51,753 nucleotides of DNA from JBBDYG01 sp040901765 (GTDB lineage: Bacteria > Planctomycetota > Planctomycetia > Pirellulales > Lacipirellulaceae), in the NCBI GenBank assembly GCA_040901765.1, contig JBBDYG010000010.1, forward strand, positions 1 through 51,753, read 5' to 3'. The notes beneath the pieces were generated by a model. The model did not search any database. It saw only the letters and a list, made by a program, of their open reading frames with translations, and had not been told where the DNA came from. How positions within the stretch are numbered: the first letter of the stretch is position 1; every line of letters starts with the position of its first letter. The position numbers were made by a program, and so were the translations under genes. Shown one piece after another: positions 17,111-25,534 of the stretch.

Positions 17111-20100
17111 ATGCCCACCGTCGCTAGTTCCTCCGCGATTGACCTTTTTCATCCGTGTACGCGGATGTGGTTCGAGCAGAGCTTTCCCGAGCCGACCCGC
17201 GCGCAGAACTTGGCTTGGCCTGCGATCGCCGCCGGCCAAAGCACGCTGCTGCTCGCTCCGACCGGGTCGGGCAAAACGCTCGCCGCCTTCCTAGCGGCCC
17301 TCGACCGCCTGATGTTCGCGCCGCTGCCCGTCCCAGTCGTCGCACCACGTGCGACACGGAAAACACCAAAGGCAACGCGCAACCCCACTCGCGTCCTGTA
17401 CATCTCTCCGCTCAAAGCCCTCGGCGTCGACATCGATCGCAACCTCCGCGCCCCGATCGCCGGCATCCGCGCCGCGGCAGGCCGCGAATGCATCGAACTG
17501 CACGTTCCCCAGGTCGCTATCCGCTCGGGTGATACCCCCGCGGAAGAACGCCACCGCATCCAGCGCGACCCGCCTGAAATCCTCATCACCACGCCCGAGT
17601 CGCTCTATTTGCTGCTGACCAGCAAGGCGAGCGAAATCCTGCGTGCGGTGGAGACCGTGATCGTCGATGAAATCCACGTGATGGTCGCTAGCAAGCGCGG
17701 CACGCACCTGTTCGCGTCGCTCGAACGCTTGGAGCGACTTCGTCGCCAACACAATCCCGACGCCGCACCGCTGCAGCGCATCGGCCTCTCGGCGACGCAA
17801 CGCCCACTCGATGAAATCGCTCGCCTGTTGGGTGGGGCAATCGCCACGGCTGATGTAGAAATTCCCGTGCGGCCCCGGCCCGTGCAGATCATCGATGCCA
17901 GCGAACCGAAGCGGCTCGACCTCACCGTTGAAGTCCCCGTTGAAGACATGACCCGGCTCGGTGAAATCGAAATCCCTTCGGGGAATGCCGCCGCATCGCC
18001 CCGGGCAGCTTCGATCTGGCCCTCAATCCATCCGCGGCTCGTGGAACTCGTGCGCGAGCACCGCTCGACGATGATCTTCGTCAACAGCCGCCGTCTCGCG
18101 GAGCGCCTCGCCTCGGCGATGAATGAGCTTGCCGGCGAGGAACTCGCGCTCGCGCACCACGGCTCGATCGCCAAGGATCAACGAGCCGAGATGGAAGACC
18201 GCCTCAAGCGCGGCCAACTGCGGGCCATTGTCGCCACGTCGTCGTTGGAACTTGGCATCGACATGGGCGCGGTCGACTTAGTAATCCAGATCGAAGCGCC
18301 ACCCTCGATCGCCTCGGGCGTGCAGCGCATCGGTCGTGCAGGGCATCAGGTCGGCGCTCCTTCGACCGGTGTGATCTTCCCCAAGTACCGTGGCGACCTT
18401 GTTGCCTGCGCTGCCGCCACGGGACGGATGCTCGTGGGCCACGTCGAAGAGACTCACTACGCCCGAAATCCGCTCGACGTGCTGGCCCAGCAAATTGCGG
18501 CAATGGTCGCCCGCGAAAGTGTGCCGGTCGACGAGATTTACTCCACGCTCCGCGGCGCCGCGCCGTATGCCGAGCTACCACGAACCGCATTCGAGGGAGT
18601 GCTCGACTTGCTCGCGGGCCGCTATCCGTCTGACGAATTTGCCGAACTTCGGCCGCGCATCACGTGGGACCGCCTGACCAACATCGTCTCGCCCCGCAAA
18701 TCGACCCAGCGGATTGCCGTGCTCAACGGCGGCACGATCCCCGACCGCGGCCTGTACGGCGTGTTTCTCGCCACTGGCGATGAGACGCCGACCACACGCG
18801 TCGGCGAGCTTGATGAAGAGATGGTCTTCGAGACCCACCCCGGCGACGTGTTTCTACTTGGCGCCTCGTCGTGGCGCGTCATCGAGATCACCCGCGACCG
18901 AGTGCTGGTCGTTCCCGCTCCGGGCGAACCGGGCCGCATGCCGTTTTGGAAAGGCGAAGGCCCCGGCCGGCCGCTGGAATTCGGCCGCGCCATCGGCCAG
19001 TTCGCTCGTGAAATAAGCCGCCTGTCCGAAGACGACGCTCACGAGCGCCTGCGCAACGATCACGCTCTCGACCGCCGTGCGGCCAACAACCTGCTACGAT
19101 ATTTGCAGGATCAGATCGAAGCCACTGCCGAGTTGCCCAGCGATACGACGATTGTCGTCGAGTCGTTCCTCGATGAAATCGGCGACTGGCGCGTCTGCGT
19201 GTTGTCGCCGCTCGGCTCGCGCGTCCATGCCCCATGGGCGATGGCCGTCGCCGCTCGGCTGCGCGAGGAGGCTATCGGCGAAGTCGATTTTATGTGGAGC
19301 GACGACGGCATGGTCTTCCGCCTGCCCGAGTCGGACCGCCCTCCCCTGCCCGACCTGTTCTTTCCCGCGCCCGATGAAATCGAAGACCGCGTCGTGCGCG
19401 AGCTAGGTTCGTCGCCGCTGTTCGCCACTCGCTTCCGCGAGAACGCTGCCCGCGCGCTGCTGCTCCCCAAGCGGCAGCCCAACCGACGCACGCCGCTGTG
19501 GCTGCAGCGCCGCAAGTCGGCCGATCTCTTGGCCGTGGCGGCCCGCTACCCCGATTTCCCAATGCTGCTTGAAACCTATCGCGAGTGCCTCCGCGACGTG
19601 TTCGATCTGCCGGGCTTGGTTGCGGTGTTAAAAAACATGCAGCAACGGGCCGTGCGCGTCCACGCGGTCGAGACAAACGCCCCGTCGCCGTTCGCTGCGT
19701 CGCTGTTGTTTAACTACACGGGCCAGTTCCTCTACGAAGGCGACGCCCCGCTGGCCGAGCGACGCGCCCACGCCCTCGCGCTCGACTTTACACAGCTCCG
19801 AGAACTACTCGGCAGCGCCGACCTGCGCGAATTGCTCGATGCCGAGACAATCGACCAAGTCGCGTTGCAACTCCAGCGGCTCGACCGCCCCTACGTCCGG
19901 CATCTCGACGACGTGCATGACATCCTGATGCAACTCAGCCCTCTCAGCCGCGAAGAGCTAAAGCTTCGCGCCGAGAGCTCAAGTGAAGTCGATGCGTGGA
20001 TCGAACAGCTTCTCACCGCGCGCCGCGTAATCGAAGTCAAAATAGCCGGCGAGCTACGCCTCGCCGCTGCCGAAGACGCCGCCCGGCTACGCGACGCCCT

Positions 20101-21805
20101 GGGCGTGAACTCCCCGATGGGCCTGCCCTACGCGTTCCTGGAAGCAGTCGCCGACCCGTTGGGCGACCTCGTTTCCCGCTACGCCCGCACGCATGGGCCA
20201 TTTGCCGTTGAAGACCTCGCCACTCGCTACGGCTTGGGCATCGCTCCCGCGCTGGCGTCGTTGCGAACCCTTGCCGACCGCGGTCGCGTCCTGGAGGGCG
20301 AGTTCCTCCCTGACAAACGCGGACTCGAATGGTGCGACGCCGAAGTCCTGCGCACGATCAAACGCAAGTCGCTCGCCCGCTTGCGGCACGAAGTCGAAGC
20401 CGTCGACTCCACAGCGCTGGCGCGGTTTCTGCCCGCGTGGCAAGGCATCACCACCCCCACGCATACGTCTTCGCGCGGTCTCGACGCGCTGCTCGACGCC
20501 GTCGAACAACTCCAGGGCCTGCCGCTGCCCGCTTCAACACTCGACCACGAAATCCTCCCGGCCCGCGTTGCCGATTACAACCCCGGCGATCTCGACGAGC
20601 TGTGCCACGCCGGCGAAGTGATGTGGCGCGGCTTCGAAGGCCTCGGCACCACCGACGGCCGCATCGCCCTCTACCTCACTGACCAGTTCTCACTCCTTGC
20701 CCCGCAACCAACGGAAGTGGACGACGACCTCGCCCATTCGATCACAACCGCGCTCGCCGAGCGCGGCGCTCTCTTCTTCGACGACCTTGCTCGCCACCTT
20801 GGCGGATTTCGTAATGATCTCTTAGCCGCGCTGTGGCAACTCGTCTGGTCCGGCATAGTCACGAACGACACCCTCGCCCCGCTCCGCTCTCTGCGCCGTC
20901 AATCGCCTGGAGTCGTCCGCCGCGACACCCGCCGTTCGCGGCTTAGCGGCCGCCGCGGCTTCCGCTCCCGACGCCAGTCGCGCCTTCCCGGCACCGAAGG
21001 CCGCTGGTCGCTGCTGCCTTCCGTTGACACCGTCAGTTCCACTGAAAAACTTACCACAATCGCCGCGCAGCTCATCCGCCGCTACGGCATCCTCACCCGC
21101 GGCATGGTCGCTCGCGAAGCCGCACCGGGCGGCTTCGCAGCGCTCTACCCGGTGCTCAAAGCGATGGAAGAATCGGCCCGGGTCCGCCGCGGCTACTTCG
21201 TCGCCGGCCTCGGCGGCGCCCAATTCGCTGCCCCCGGCGCGGATGATTTACTCCGCCGCTCGCGGTTTCAAGAGGGGCGAGGAGTGAGGAGCGAGGAGCG
21301 AGATTCCGGTGCCGATGATCTTCTCCGCCGCTCGCGGCTTAGCGACTCCAACGAAGAACCGCTGGTCCACATCCTCGCCGCCACCGACCCCGCCAATCCG
21401 TACGGCTCCGTCCTAAGCTGGCCCGACACGCCGGATGAATCGCAGCGCCCGCAGCGCGCCGCCGGCGCGCGCGTGATACTGGAGGACGGCCACTTGCGCG
21501 GCTACCTCACTCGCACCGGCCAGCATCTTTTGACGTTCCTCGCCACAGAAGACCCCGACCGCACCCACCAACGCCAAGCCATCGCCAAGGCGCTAGCCGA
21601 CCTTGCTCACCGTGGAATGCCTGTCTTTATCGCCAAGGTCGATAGCGTTTCGCCTGATGGCCATGAACTGGCCCGTGACCTAGTGGCGGCGGGATTCACG
21701 CGGACGAGCCGCGGGTATTTGCATCGCGGGGAGAAGGAAGTGGCGATGCTGCACGCAACGCGATCAAGAACTCCGCAGTCGGAACCACACGACAATGGCG
21801 TCTAG
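17111..21805 (+). CDS. lhr: Lhr-type large ATP-dependent helicase
   Basis: About 1564 residues from the ATG at 17111. An in-frame extension to 16967 would translate the palindrome and is rejected. Superfamily 2 motifs appear in order: APTGSGKT (about 49-56), YISPLKAL, TTPESL, DEIH (near 187), LSATQRP, FVNSRR, LELGIDMG (near 380) and QRIGRAGHQVG (near 406). The Lhr core winged helix and beta barrel follow, then the long C-terminal half seen in full-length Lhr proteins. These helicases move 3' to 5' on DNA and act in DNA repair. Two oddities: a basic low-complexity linker around residues 1255-1305, and a duplicated GADDLLRRSR near residues 1376-1412 flanking a segment that resembles a dispersed repeat. 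No metallophosphoesterase partner is adjacent. Confidence 0.9.
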   Translation: MPTVASSSAIDLFHPCTRMWFEQSFPEPTRAQNLAWPAIAAGQSTLLLAPTGSGKTLAAFLAALDRLMFAPLPVPVVAPRATRKTPKATRNPTRVLYISPLKALGVDIDRNLRAPIAGIRAAAGRECIELHVPQVAIRSGDTPAEERHRIQRDPPEILITTPESLYLLLTSKASEILRAVETVIVDEIHVMVASKRGTHLFASLERLERLRRQHNPDAAPLQRIGLSATQRPLDEIARLLGGAIATADVEIPVRPRPVQIIDASEPKRLDLTVEVPVEDMTRLGEIEIPSGNAAASPRAASIWPSIHPRLVELVREHRSTMIFVNSRRLAERLASAMNELAGEELALAHHGSIAKDQRAEMEDRLKRGQLRAIVATSSLELGIDMGAVDLVIQIEAPPSIASGVQRIGRAGHQVGAPSTGVIFPKYRGDLVACAAATGRMLVGHVEETHYARNPLDVLAQQIAAMVARESVPVDEIYSTLRGAAPYAELPRTAFEGVLDLLAGRYPSDEFAELRPRITWDRLTNIVSPRKSTQRIAVLNGGTIPDRGLYGVFLATGDETPTTRVGELDEEMVFETHPGDVFLLGASSWRVIEITRDRVLVVPAPGEPGRMPFWKGEGPGRPLEFGRAIGQFAREISRLSEDDAHERLRNDHALDRRAANNLLRYLQDQIEATAELPSDTTIVVESFLDEIGDWRVCVLSPLGSRVHAPWAMAVAARLREEAIGEVDFMWSDDGMVFRLPESDRPPLPDLFFPAPDEIEDRVVRELGSSPLFATRFRENAARALLLPKRQPNRRTPLWLQRRKSADLLAVAARYPDFPMLLETYRECLRDVFDLPGLVAVLKNMQQRAVRVHAVETNAPSPFAASLLFNYTGQFLYEGDAPLAERRAHALALDFTQLRELLGSADLRELLDAETIDQVALQLQRLDRPYVRHLDDVHDILMQLSPLSREELKLRAESSSEVDAWIEQLLTARRVIEVKIAGELRLAAAEDAARLRDALGVNSPMGLPYAFLEAVADPLGDLVSRYARTHGPFAVEDLATRYGLGIAPALASLRTLADRGRVLEGEFLPDKRGLEWCDAEVLRTIKRKSLARLRHEVEAVDSTALARFLPAWQGITTPTHTSSRGLDALLDAVEQLQGLPLPASTLDHEILPARVADYNPGDLDELCHAGEVMWRGFEGLGTTDGRIALYLTDQFSLLAPQPTEVDDDLAHSITTALAERGALFFDDLARHLGGFRNDLLAALWQLVWSGIVTNDTLAPLRSLRRQSPGVVRRDTRRSRLSGRRGFRSRRQSRLPGTEGRWSLLPSVDTVSSTEKLTTIAAQLIRRYGILTRGMVAREAAPGGFAALYPVLKAMEESARVRRGYFVAGLGGAQFAAPGADDLLRRSRFQEGRGVRSEERDSGADDLLRRSRLSDSNEEPLVHILAATDPANPYGSVLSWPDTPDESQRPQRAAGARVILEDGHLRGYLTRTGQHLLTFLATEDPDRTHQRQAIAKALADLAHRGMPVFIAKVDSVSPDGHELARDLVAAGFTRTSRGYLHRGEKEVAMLHATRSRTPQSEPHDNGV
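21236..21340 (+). repeat. In-frame duplication with repeat-like insert inside lhr
   Basis: Two near-identical stretches of about 32 bases, each encoding GADDLLRRSR, flank a GAGGAGTGAGGAGCGAGGAG-type segment (about 21274-21302) that encodes GRGVRSEERDS. The flanks differ mainly at synonymous positions. The middle segment resembles the word-periodic sequence upstream at 16951-16982, suggesting that a mobile or copied repeat entered the frame. Confidence 0.7.
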
Positions 21806-21831
21806 TTCTTTCTAGTTGTTTCTCGGCAGTC

Positions 21832-22500
21832 TTATAGCTGCGGAACCAATTCCCCTTTACATAACCGCTGTAAATGGAATACCCGATCTTCAAGTTCGCC
21901 TGAGCCCAAATAGCCGTCGCGATACAGCGTTCGCAAAAAATCGTCAGCGGTTGTTTTTCCCTTGCGATTGTTGCAATTTCGACATGCCGCGACAACATTT
22001 CGATATCCGTTATTGCCAAGTGGCCGTGAAACAACGTGTTCGATAACATAGTTCTCCGCGTTCAGCGATCGAATGCAGTAGAAGCATTTCTTGCCGTCAC
22101 GCTCGAGGATGAGTTGTCGATTCTCGAGCACTTCAAAAAAATCCATTGTTTCTAAATCGATTGGGACTGGACCAATTTCGTTGGGTATTATCCCAATGAT
22201 TTCACATGGAAGCTTCAATTCGATTCTCGTTCCTGTGCGTTCAGTGCTGAGAGTTTTGAGACAGCCTTTCCTCTCAAGTGACCGCAAAGCTTTGTAACAT
22301 CGATTGTCAGATATCGGGGTGCCAACCTTTCCAACACCGAGCGCCATCCTTAACCGAGCGGATTTAAAGCCTAAGACCACCTCCTGTCTGTCGATCAATC
22401 GGCTGTGACGAAATATGTAGAGATAAATCGACTGTTCATAAACGTCCAGCTTGGGCGCAAGGTAATCCTGAAACTGCTTGAGGAAATCGGCGGTATCCAC
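21832..22500 (-). CDS. Winged-helix / HNH nuclease-like protein
   Basis: 222 residues from a GTG at 22500, with GGAGAG about 10 bases upstream; no ATG lies ahead of the conserved part. The N-terminal half (about 18-95) looks like a winged helix: EQSIYLYIFRHSRL, then CYKALRSLERKGCLKTL. The C-terminal part is a Cys-rich HNH fold: a CFYC pair, IEHVVSRPLGNN supplying the His region, and VAACRNCNNRKG with the second Cys pair and the Asn. The first HNH residue appears to be the Glu-His of IEHVV, as in many HNH proteins. The base composition is visibly AT-richer than its neighbours, suggesting recent transfer. It converges on lhr with a 26-base gap. It could be a stand-alone nuclease from a restriction or mobile element. 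Confidence 0.75.
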   Translation of the reverse strand: MDTADFLKQFQDYLAPKLDVYEQSIYLYIFRHSRLIDRQEVVLGFKSARLRMALGVGKVGTPISDNRCYKALRSLERKGCLKTLSTERTGTRIELKLPCEIIGIIPNEIGPVPIDLETMDFFEVLENRQLILERDGKKCFYCIRSLNAENYVIEHVVSRPLGNNGYRNVVAACRNCNNRKGKTTADDFLRTLYRDGYLGSGELEDRVFHLQRLCKGELVPQL

Positions 22501-22976
22501 GGTTTAATGGCTCTCCAGCTAGTCAACACGCTGCTCTTACTTCAAACTAAGTATTGCGGTGGAGTCCTTGAGACGTCAACTTACTCCTACAGACAGTGCG
22601 TCAACTTATGGAATTTGTTCGTATTCACCTTTCCACCTCCGCCACTCCGACCGATTCCGCACCGCCGCCCAATCAATCGCCGCGACCCAAATGTGCTCGT
22701 CCTCAGGATACAAAATAACGCCCTCGTAAAACTCGGTGTACCTTCAAGCCGAAGGCTTGACAGCCATTAGCCGGCGGTAAGCGCAGCGCCACCGCCGGAA
22801 AGCCGACCATAAAACCACAAGCACCCCGGAGGGGTGCCAGCATTGTCAAGCATTTCGTTTCACGGGCTGGCACCCCTCCGGGGTGCAATTCCGGGGGAGC
22901 TAACAACCGGTGGTGCGCTGCGCGACCACCGGCTAATGGCTGCCACCCCTTCGGGGTGAACGTCTGCGCCCGCTTC
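22501..22976. other. 476-bp region without a supported gene
   Basis: This region contains the HNH gene's upstream sequence and then, from about 22744, a nested set of palindromes (see the repeat entry). Open frames through it read the palindromes and have no protein-like composition, so I call none. Confidence 0.6.
22744..22958. repeat. Nested extragenic palindrome block
   Basis: The block holds three levels. GCACCCCGGAGGGGTGCCAG plus one base (22821-22841) is the exact reverse complement of 22866-22886. Outside it, 22761-22798 (CAGCCATTAGCCGGCGGT...) pairs with 22907-22942 (...ACCACCGGCTAATGGCTG). Small hairpins lie at each end: CAAGCCGAAGGCTTG (22745-22759) and CACCCCTTCGGGGTG (22944-22958). 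The whole 215 bases could fold as one branched structure between the HNH gene and the CcbP-like gene. Confidence 0.8.
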
Positions 22977-23381
22977 CTAAAACCGATACCCCATCTTCAC
23001 CCAATAATGCCAATCGGCCACCGCTTCTTTTGTCTTCTCATCCGTCTCTCTGCTCGGCTTCAAATGCGACAACGGAACTGCCAAATCGCTGCCGTTCCAT
23101 GCGATCGTCACGAACATTTCGTGCTCGCACTCATCCTCGCTCGGCATGCCGATCACTTCCATTTTATCTTTTACACGCAACGGCGAGATGGCGCGCTGGG
23201 CGATGCAGGTCGCTTCAAACGGGAACTGGAGCTGGTTGTCGAGATAGTAGTACCAGCCCAATGCCCGCTCAATCTCGTCGTAGGCATCGACGACAATTTC
23301 CATAACAATGCGATGCTCTCGCTCCTTGTCATGCTTTGGATGAAACTTGGCCACCGAATGCTCCGCCGGAACGCACTTCAC
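22977..23381 (-). CDS. CcbP-like calcium-binding family protein
   Basis: 134 residues from a GTG at 23381 that overlaps the upstream gene's stop as GTGA, a sign of translational coupling. An internal ATG at 23303 would give a shorter form starting right at the conserved domain. The conserved part is RIVMEIVVDAYDEIERALGWYYYLD, LQFPFEATC, an acidic segment MPSEDECEHEMFV, the strand LAVPLSHLKP, and the final helix AVADWHYWVKMGYRF. This resembles the small acidic family typified by cyanobacterial CcbP, which binds calcium. Identification is by recall of motif order, not by a search. It should be cytosolic. The partner gene upstream is unknown, and the role outside cyanobacteria is unclear. Confidence 0.7.
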   Translation of the reverse strand: MKCVPAEHSVAKFHPKHDKEREHRIVMEIVVDAYDEIERALGWYYYLDNQLQFPFEATCIAQRAISPLRVKDKMEVIGMPSEDECEHEMFVTIAWNGSDLAVPLSHLKPSRETDEKTKEAVADWHYWVKMGYRF

Positions 23382-23629
23382 ACCGACCCGATATGCACGT
23401 GGGCGGCAAAGCCGAGATCATGCAGCAAGCGCTGGCAGTCTTCCCACGTCAAGCCGAAGGCCCGCACGTCGGCCAGTCCCAAACGGGCCACTACATCCCG
23501 CACCGTGCTGGATTCGAACTCGCCTTCCATCACCTGCTGCTCGGCCCAGTCGACAAGCTCCTCTAACGATGTCTCGTGAAGCAGGTAAGCTCCAAGCTGA
23601 TCGGCAACGTACTCGCGTGTAATTTGCAT
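23378..23629 (-). CDS. Small hypothetical protein coupled to the CcbP-like gene
   Basis: 83 residues from an ATG at 23629. The sequence is helical and acidic, with TREYVADQLGAYL, SLEELVDWAEQQVMEGEFES and a C-terminal LTWEDCQRLLHDLGF. I do not recognise a family. Its stop overlaps the start of the CcbP-like gene by 4 bases, so the two are surely co-translated and probably work together. The two-gene layout with small products resembles toxin-antitoxin modules, but no known toxin motif is present. Confidence 0.7.
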   Translation of the reverse strand: MQITREYVADQLGAYLLHETSLEELVDWAEQQVMEGEFESSTVRDVVARLGLADVRAFGLTWEDCQRLLHDLGFAAHVHIGSV

Positions 23630-23771
23630 GTTCCTATTCTACACTTTCCGATGTCCTTGATCGACCGGGAATTTCTCATGGGCTCCGACTAGCGTGCCTA
23701 TCTCGACGCTCCCCGGATTTCACCCTCACACCGCTCTTGCTCGCGACGAATGATTCGCCCATGCTAGGGCG

Positions 23772-24692
23772 ATGTTTTCTTTTACCGACAGCGTCGCGTA
23801 CTGGACGGCGGCGACGCAGCTTGTTCTGGCGATGGCTGGGATGGGGGCGACGCTGACGCTTGAGCAGTTTCGTGAGATCGTGCGACGGCCGCATCCGGTG
23901 GGGATCGTGCTGTTTTTGCAGTACGTCATATTTCCGGGACTGGCAGCACTGTGCGGGTGGATGTATTCGTGGCCCCCGGGCGTGGCAATTGGGCTGGTGC
24001 TGATGAACGCCGTGCCGAGCGGCTCGCTCACGAACGTGTTTACCTATCTCGGACTGGGCAACGTGACGCTCTCGATTGTCATGACGGTGGCGTCCACCGC
24101 GATTTGCTTCGTGGCCACGCCCCTGGCGCTGGAGTGGTTTGCGGCGGCGGAGTTGCCCGAGGGTTTCTCGATGCCAATCAAGGAGACGCTTTACCCGATC
24201 ATCTTCTTCCTGCTGCTGCCGCTGGCGGGAGGCGCACTCGTCGCGTATTATCTGCCGCAGTGGAAGCAGGCGTTTTCACGCTGGATCGTGAGAGCCAGCC
24301 TGGTGCCGCTGACGATGTACGTCGTCGGATCGCTCACCAGTGGACGGATCGACGTCACCGAGCATGGTCTCCACGTGCCGGCGCTACTGATAATCTTCAT
24401 CATCGCGGCGATCGTGCTTACGAATGAGCTTGCGAAGTTGACCGGCTTCGACAGCAGCGACTCATTCACAATGGCAATCGAGGTCGGTATGCGCAATGGC
24501 AATCTGGCGTTTGCGCTGATCGAGACGTTCTTCCCCGAACGGAATCCAATCAACGACGGCGTGCGGTTCGTTGCATTGTTTTGGGCCGGAGCGACGATGA
24601 TCATCGCGGGCATCGCCGTGATCCGGCGGAGGTGGCGACTCGCGCGCAAGGCACGCGTGGAGGCAACTGCACGACGCGATCCGGGTGCGTGA
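23772..24692 (+). CDS. Bile acid:sodium symporter (BASS) family transporter
   Basis: 306 residues with eight to ten predicted transmembrane helices. The N-terminal FTDSVAYWTAATQLVLAMAG is followed by MGATLTLEQFREIVRRPHPV, the characteristic opening of BASS/SBF proteins. The helix-breaking region FTYLGLGNVTLSIVMTV and a later VGMRNGNLAFALIETFF contain the crossover residues that bind sodium and substrate in this fold. The C-terminus is basic (RRRWRLARKARVEATARR) and should lie in the cytoplasm. Bacterial members import bile acids, pantothenate, pyruvate-like acids or other organic anions, so the substrate cannot be named. It stands alone between the CcbP pair and a ferritin-like gene. Confidence 0.85.
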   Translation: MFSFTDSVAYWTAATQLVLAMAGMGATLTLEQFREIVRRPHPVGIVLFLQYVIFPGLAALCGWMYSWPPGVAIGLVLMNAVPSGSLTNVFTYLGLGNVTLSIVMTVASTAICFVATPLALEWFAAAELPEGFSMPIKETLYPIIFFLLLPLAGGALVAYYLPQWKQAFSRWIVRASLVPLTMYVVGSLTSGRIDVTEHGLHVPALLIIFIIAAIVLTNELAKLTGFDSSDSFTMAIEVGMRNGNLAFALIETFFPERNPINDGVRFVALFWAGATMIIAGIAVIRRRWRLARKARVEATARRDPGA

Positions 24693-24744
24693 GCACCCTC
24701 AGTTCCGGAGGCATCAACTCCGGCCGTTTGCGCGACCGGGTCGC

Positions 24745-25206
24745 TCAAGCGCCAACTACTTTGTATTCCTTCAAGAAGCCCTTGAACTGGATGAGGTGCT
24801 CTTCCTCGTCGGCCAGCAGGCGGATGCAGAGATCTTGCGTGACGTAATCCTCGCCATCGGTCGCTTTGATGGTTTCCTTGTAATGGCGACAGGCGTCTTC
24901 TTCGGCGGCGATGACGGCCTTAATCACGCCCGCCACGTCGGTCGTATCGGTCGGCGGCTGAATCTGCTTGCCGACGTAAACTTCCTTGGAACCAGGCAGC
25001 ACGCCACCGAGTTGCTTGATGCGATGGCCGAGCTGCGTGGCATGGCCAATCTCGCCCGTGATGTCGGCGGCCAAAGACTTTTTAATTTCCTCCGCCCTCA
25101 CGCCATCGAGATTGATGCTGTTGGCGAGGTAATTCATCACCGTTTCAAGTTCCATGCAATAAGCAGTGTTAAGTAGTTCGAGTACTTTGTCACGACTGGC
25201 GGCCAT
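24745..25206 (-). CDS. Ferritin-like di-iron protein (bacterioferritin-like)
   Basis: 153 residues from an ATG at 25206 with a strong AAGGAG ahead. The sequence forms a four-helix bundle with paired carboxylate motifs: CMELETVMNYL (first Glu), ITGEIGHATQLGHRI (E-x-x-H), IAAEEDACRHYKE, and LLADEEEHLIQFKGFL (second E-x-x-H). These match the di-iron site of ferritin-like and bacterioferritin-like proteins. The expected role is oxidation and storage of iron or protection from peroxide. The length suits bacterioferritin, but no Met at the usual haem position is obvious. Unrelated by function to its neighbours as far as can be seen. Confidence 0.82.
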   Translation of the reverse strand: MAASRDKVLELLNTAYCMELETVMNYLANSINLDGVRAEEIKKSLAADITGEIGHATQLGHRIKQLGGVLPGSKEVYVGKQIQPPTDTTDVAGVIKAVIAAEEDACRHYKETIKATDGEDYVTQDLCIRLLADEEEHLIQFKGFLKEYKVVGA

Positions 25207-25534
25207 GTTACATCTCCTTTATCGATCGCGGATCGGTTCGTGTTTGACGCAGTTACATCCATTGCTCCCAGGGCAGAGGCGCTCTTACCAATTAAAGTTT
25301 ATAACCGTTTAGCAACATAAGACAACCGCCCTGCTCTGCCGGTTCGGCCGTGTTGCAACCACGTCTCAATTGCATTGGCGTGGACGAGTCTCTCCGAAAC
25401 TCGAAATGCCCATGTGGGCGAGTTTCGGAGAAACTGGATGCCGGGCGCCCAGCCTGGAGAACCTACTGGCCACATGACGCCGGACAACTGTATCATGGTC
25501 GCGGCGCTCCTTAGGTTTATCGCGGACGGATTCC
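25207..25534. other. 328-bp divergent intergenic region with a hairpin
   Basis: This region separates the ferritin-like and dihydropyrimidinase genes, so it should hold both promoters. It contains one perfect hairpin (25391-25431) and otherwise no gene or repeat that I can support. Confidence 0.5.
25391..25431. repeat. 13-bp perfect inverted repeat
   Basis: TCTCCGAAACTCG (25391-25403) and CGAGTTTCGGAGA (25419-25431) are exact reverse complements across a 15-base loop that is itself partly palindromic (GCCCATGTGGGC). It lies about 100 bases upstream of the dihydropyrimidinase start, in a divergent promoter region. Confidence 0.75.

Noticed and set aside
22405..22906. Open frames across the palindrome block
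   Set aside because: They read palindromes and give no protein-like composition.
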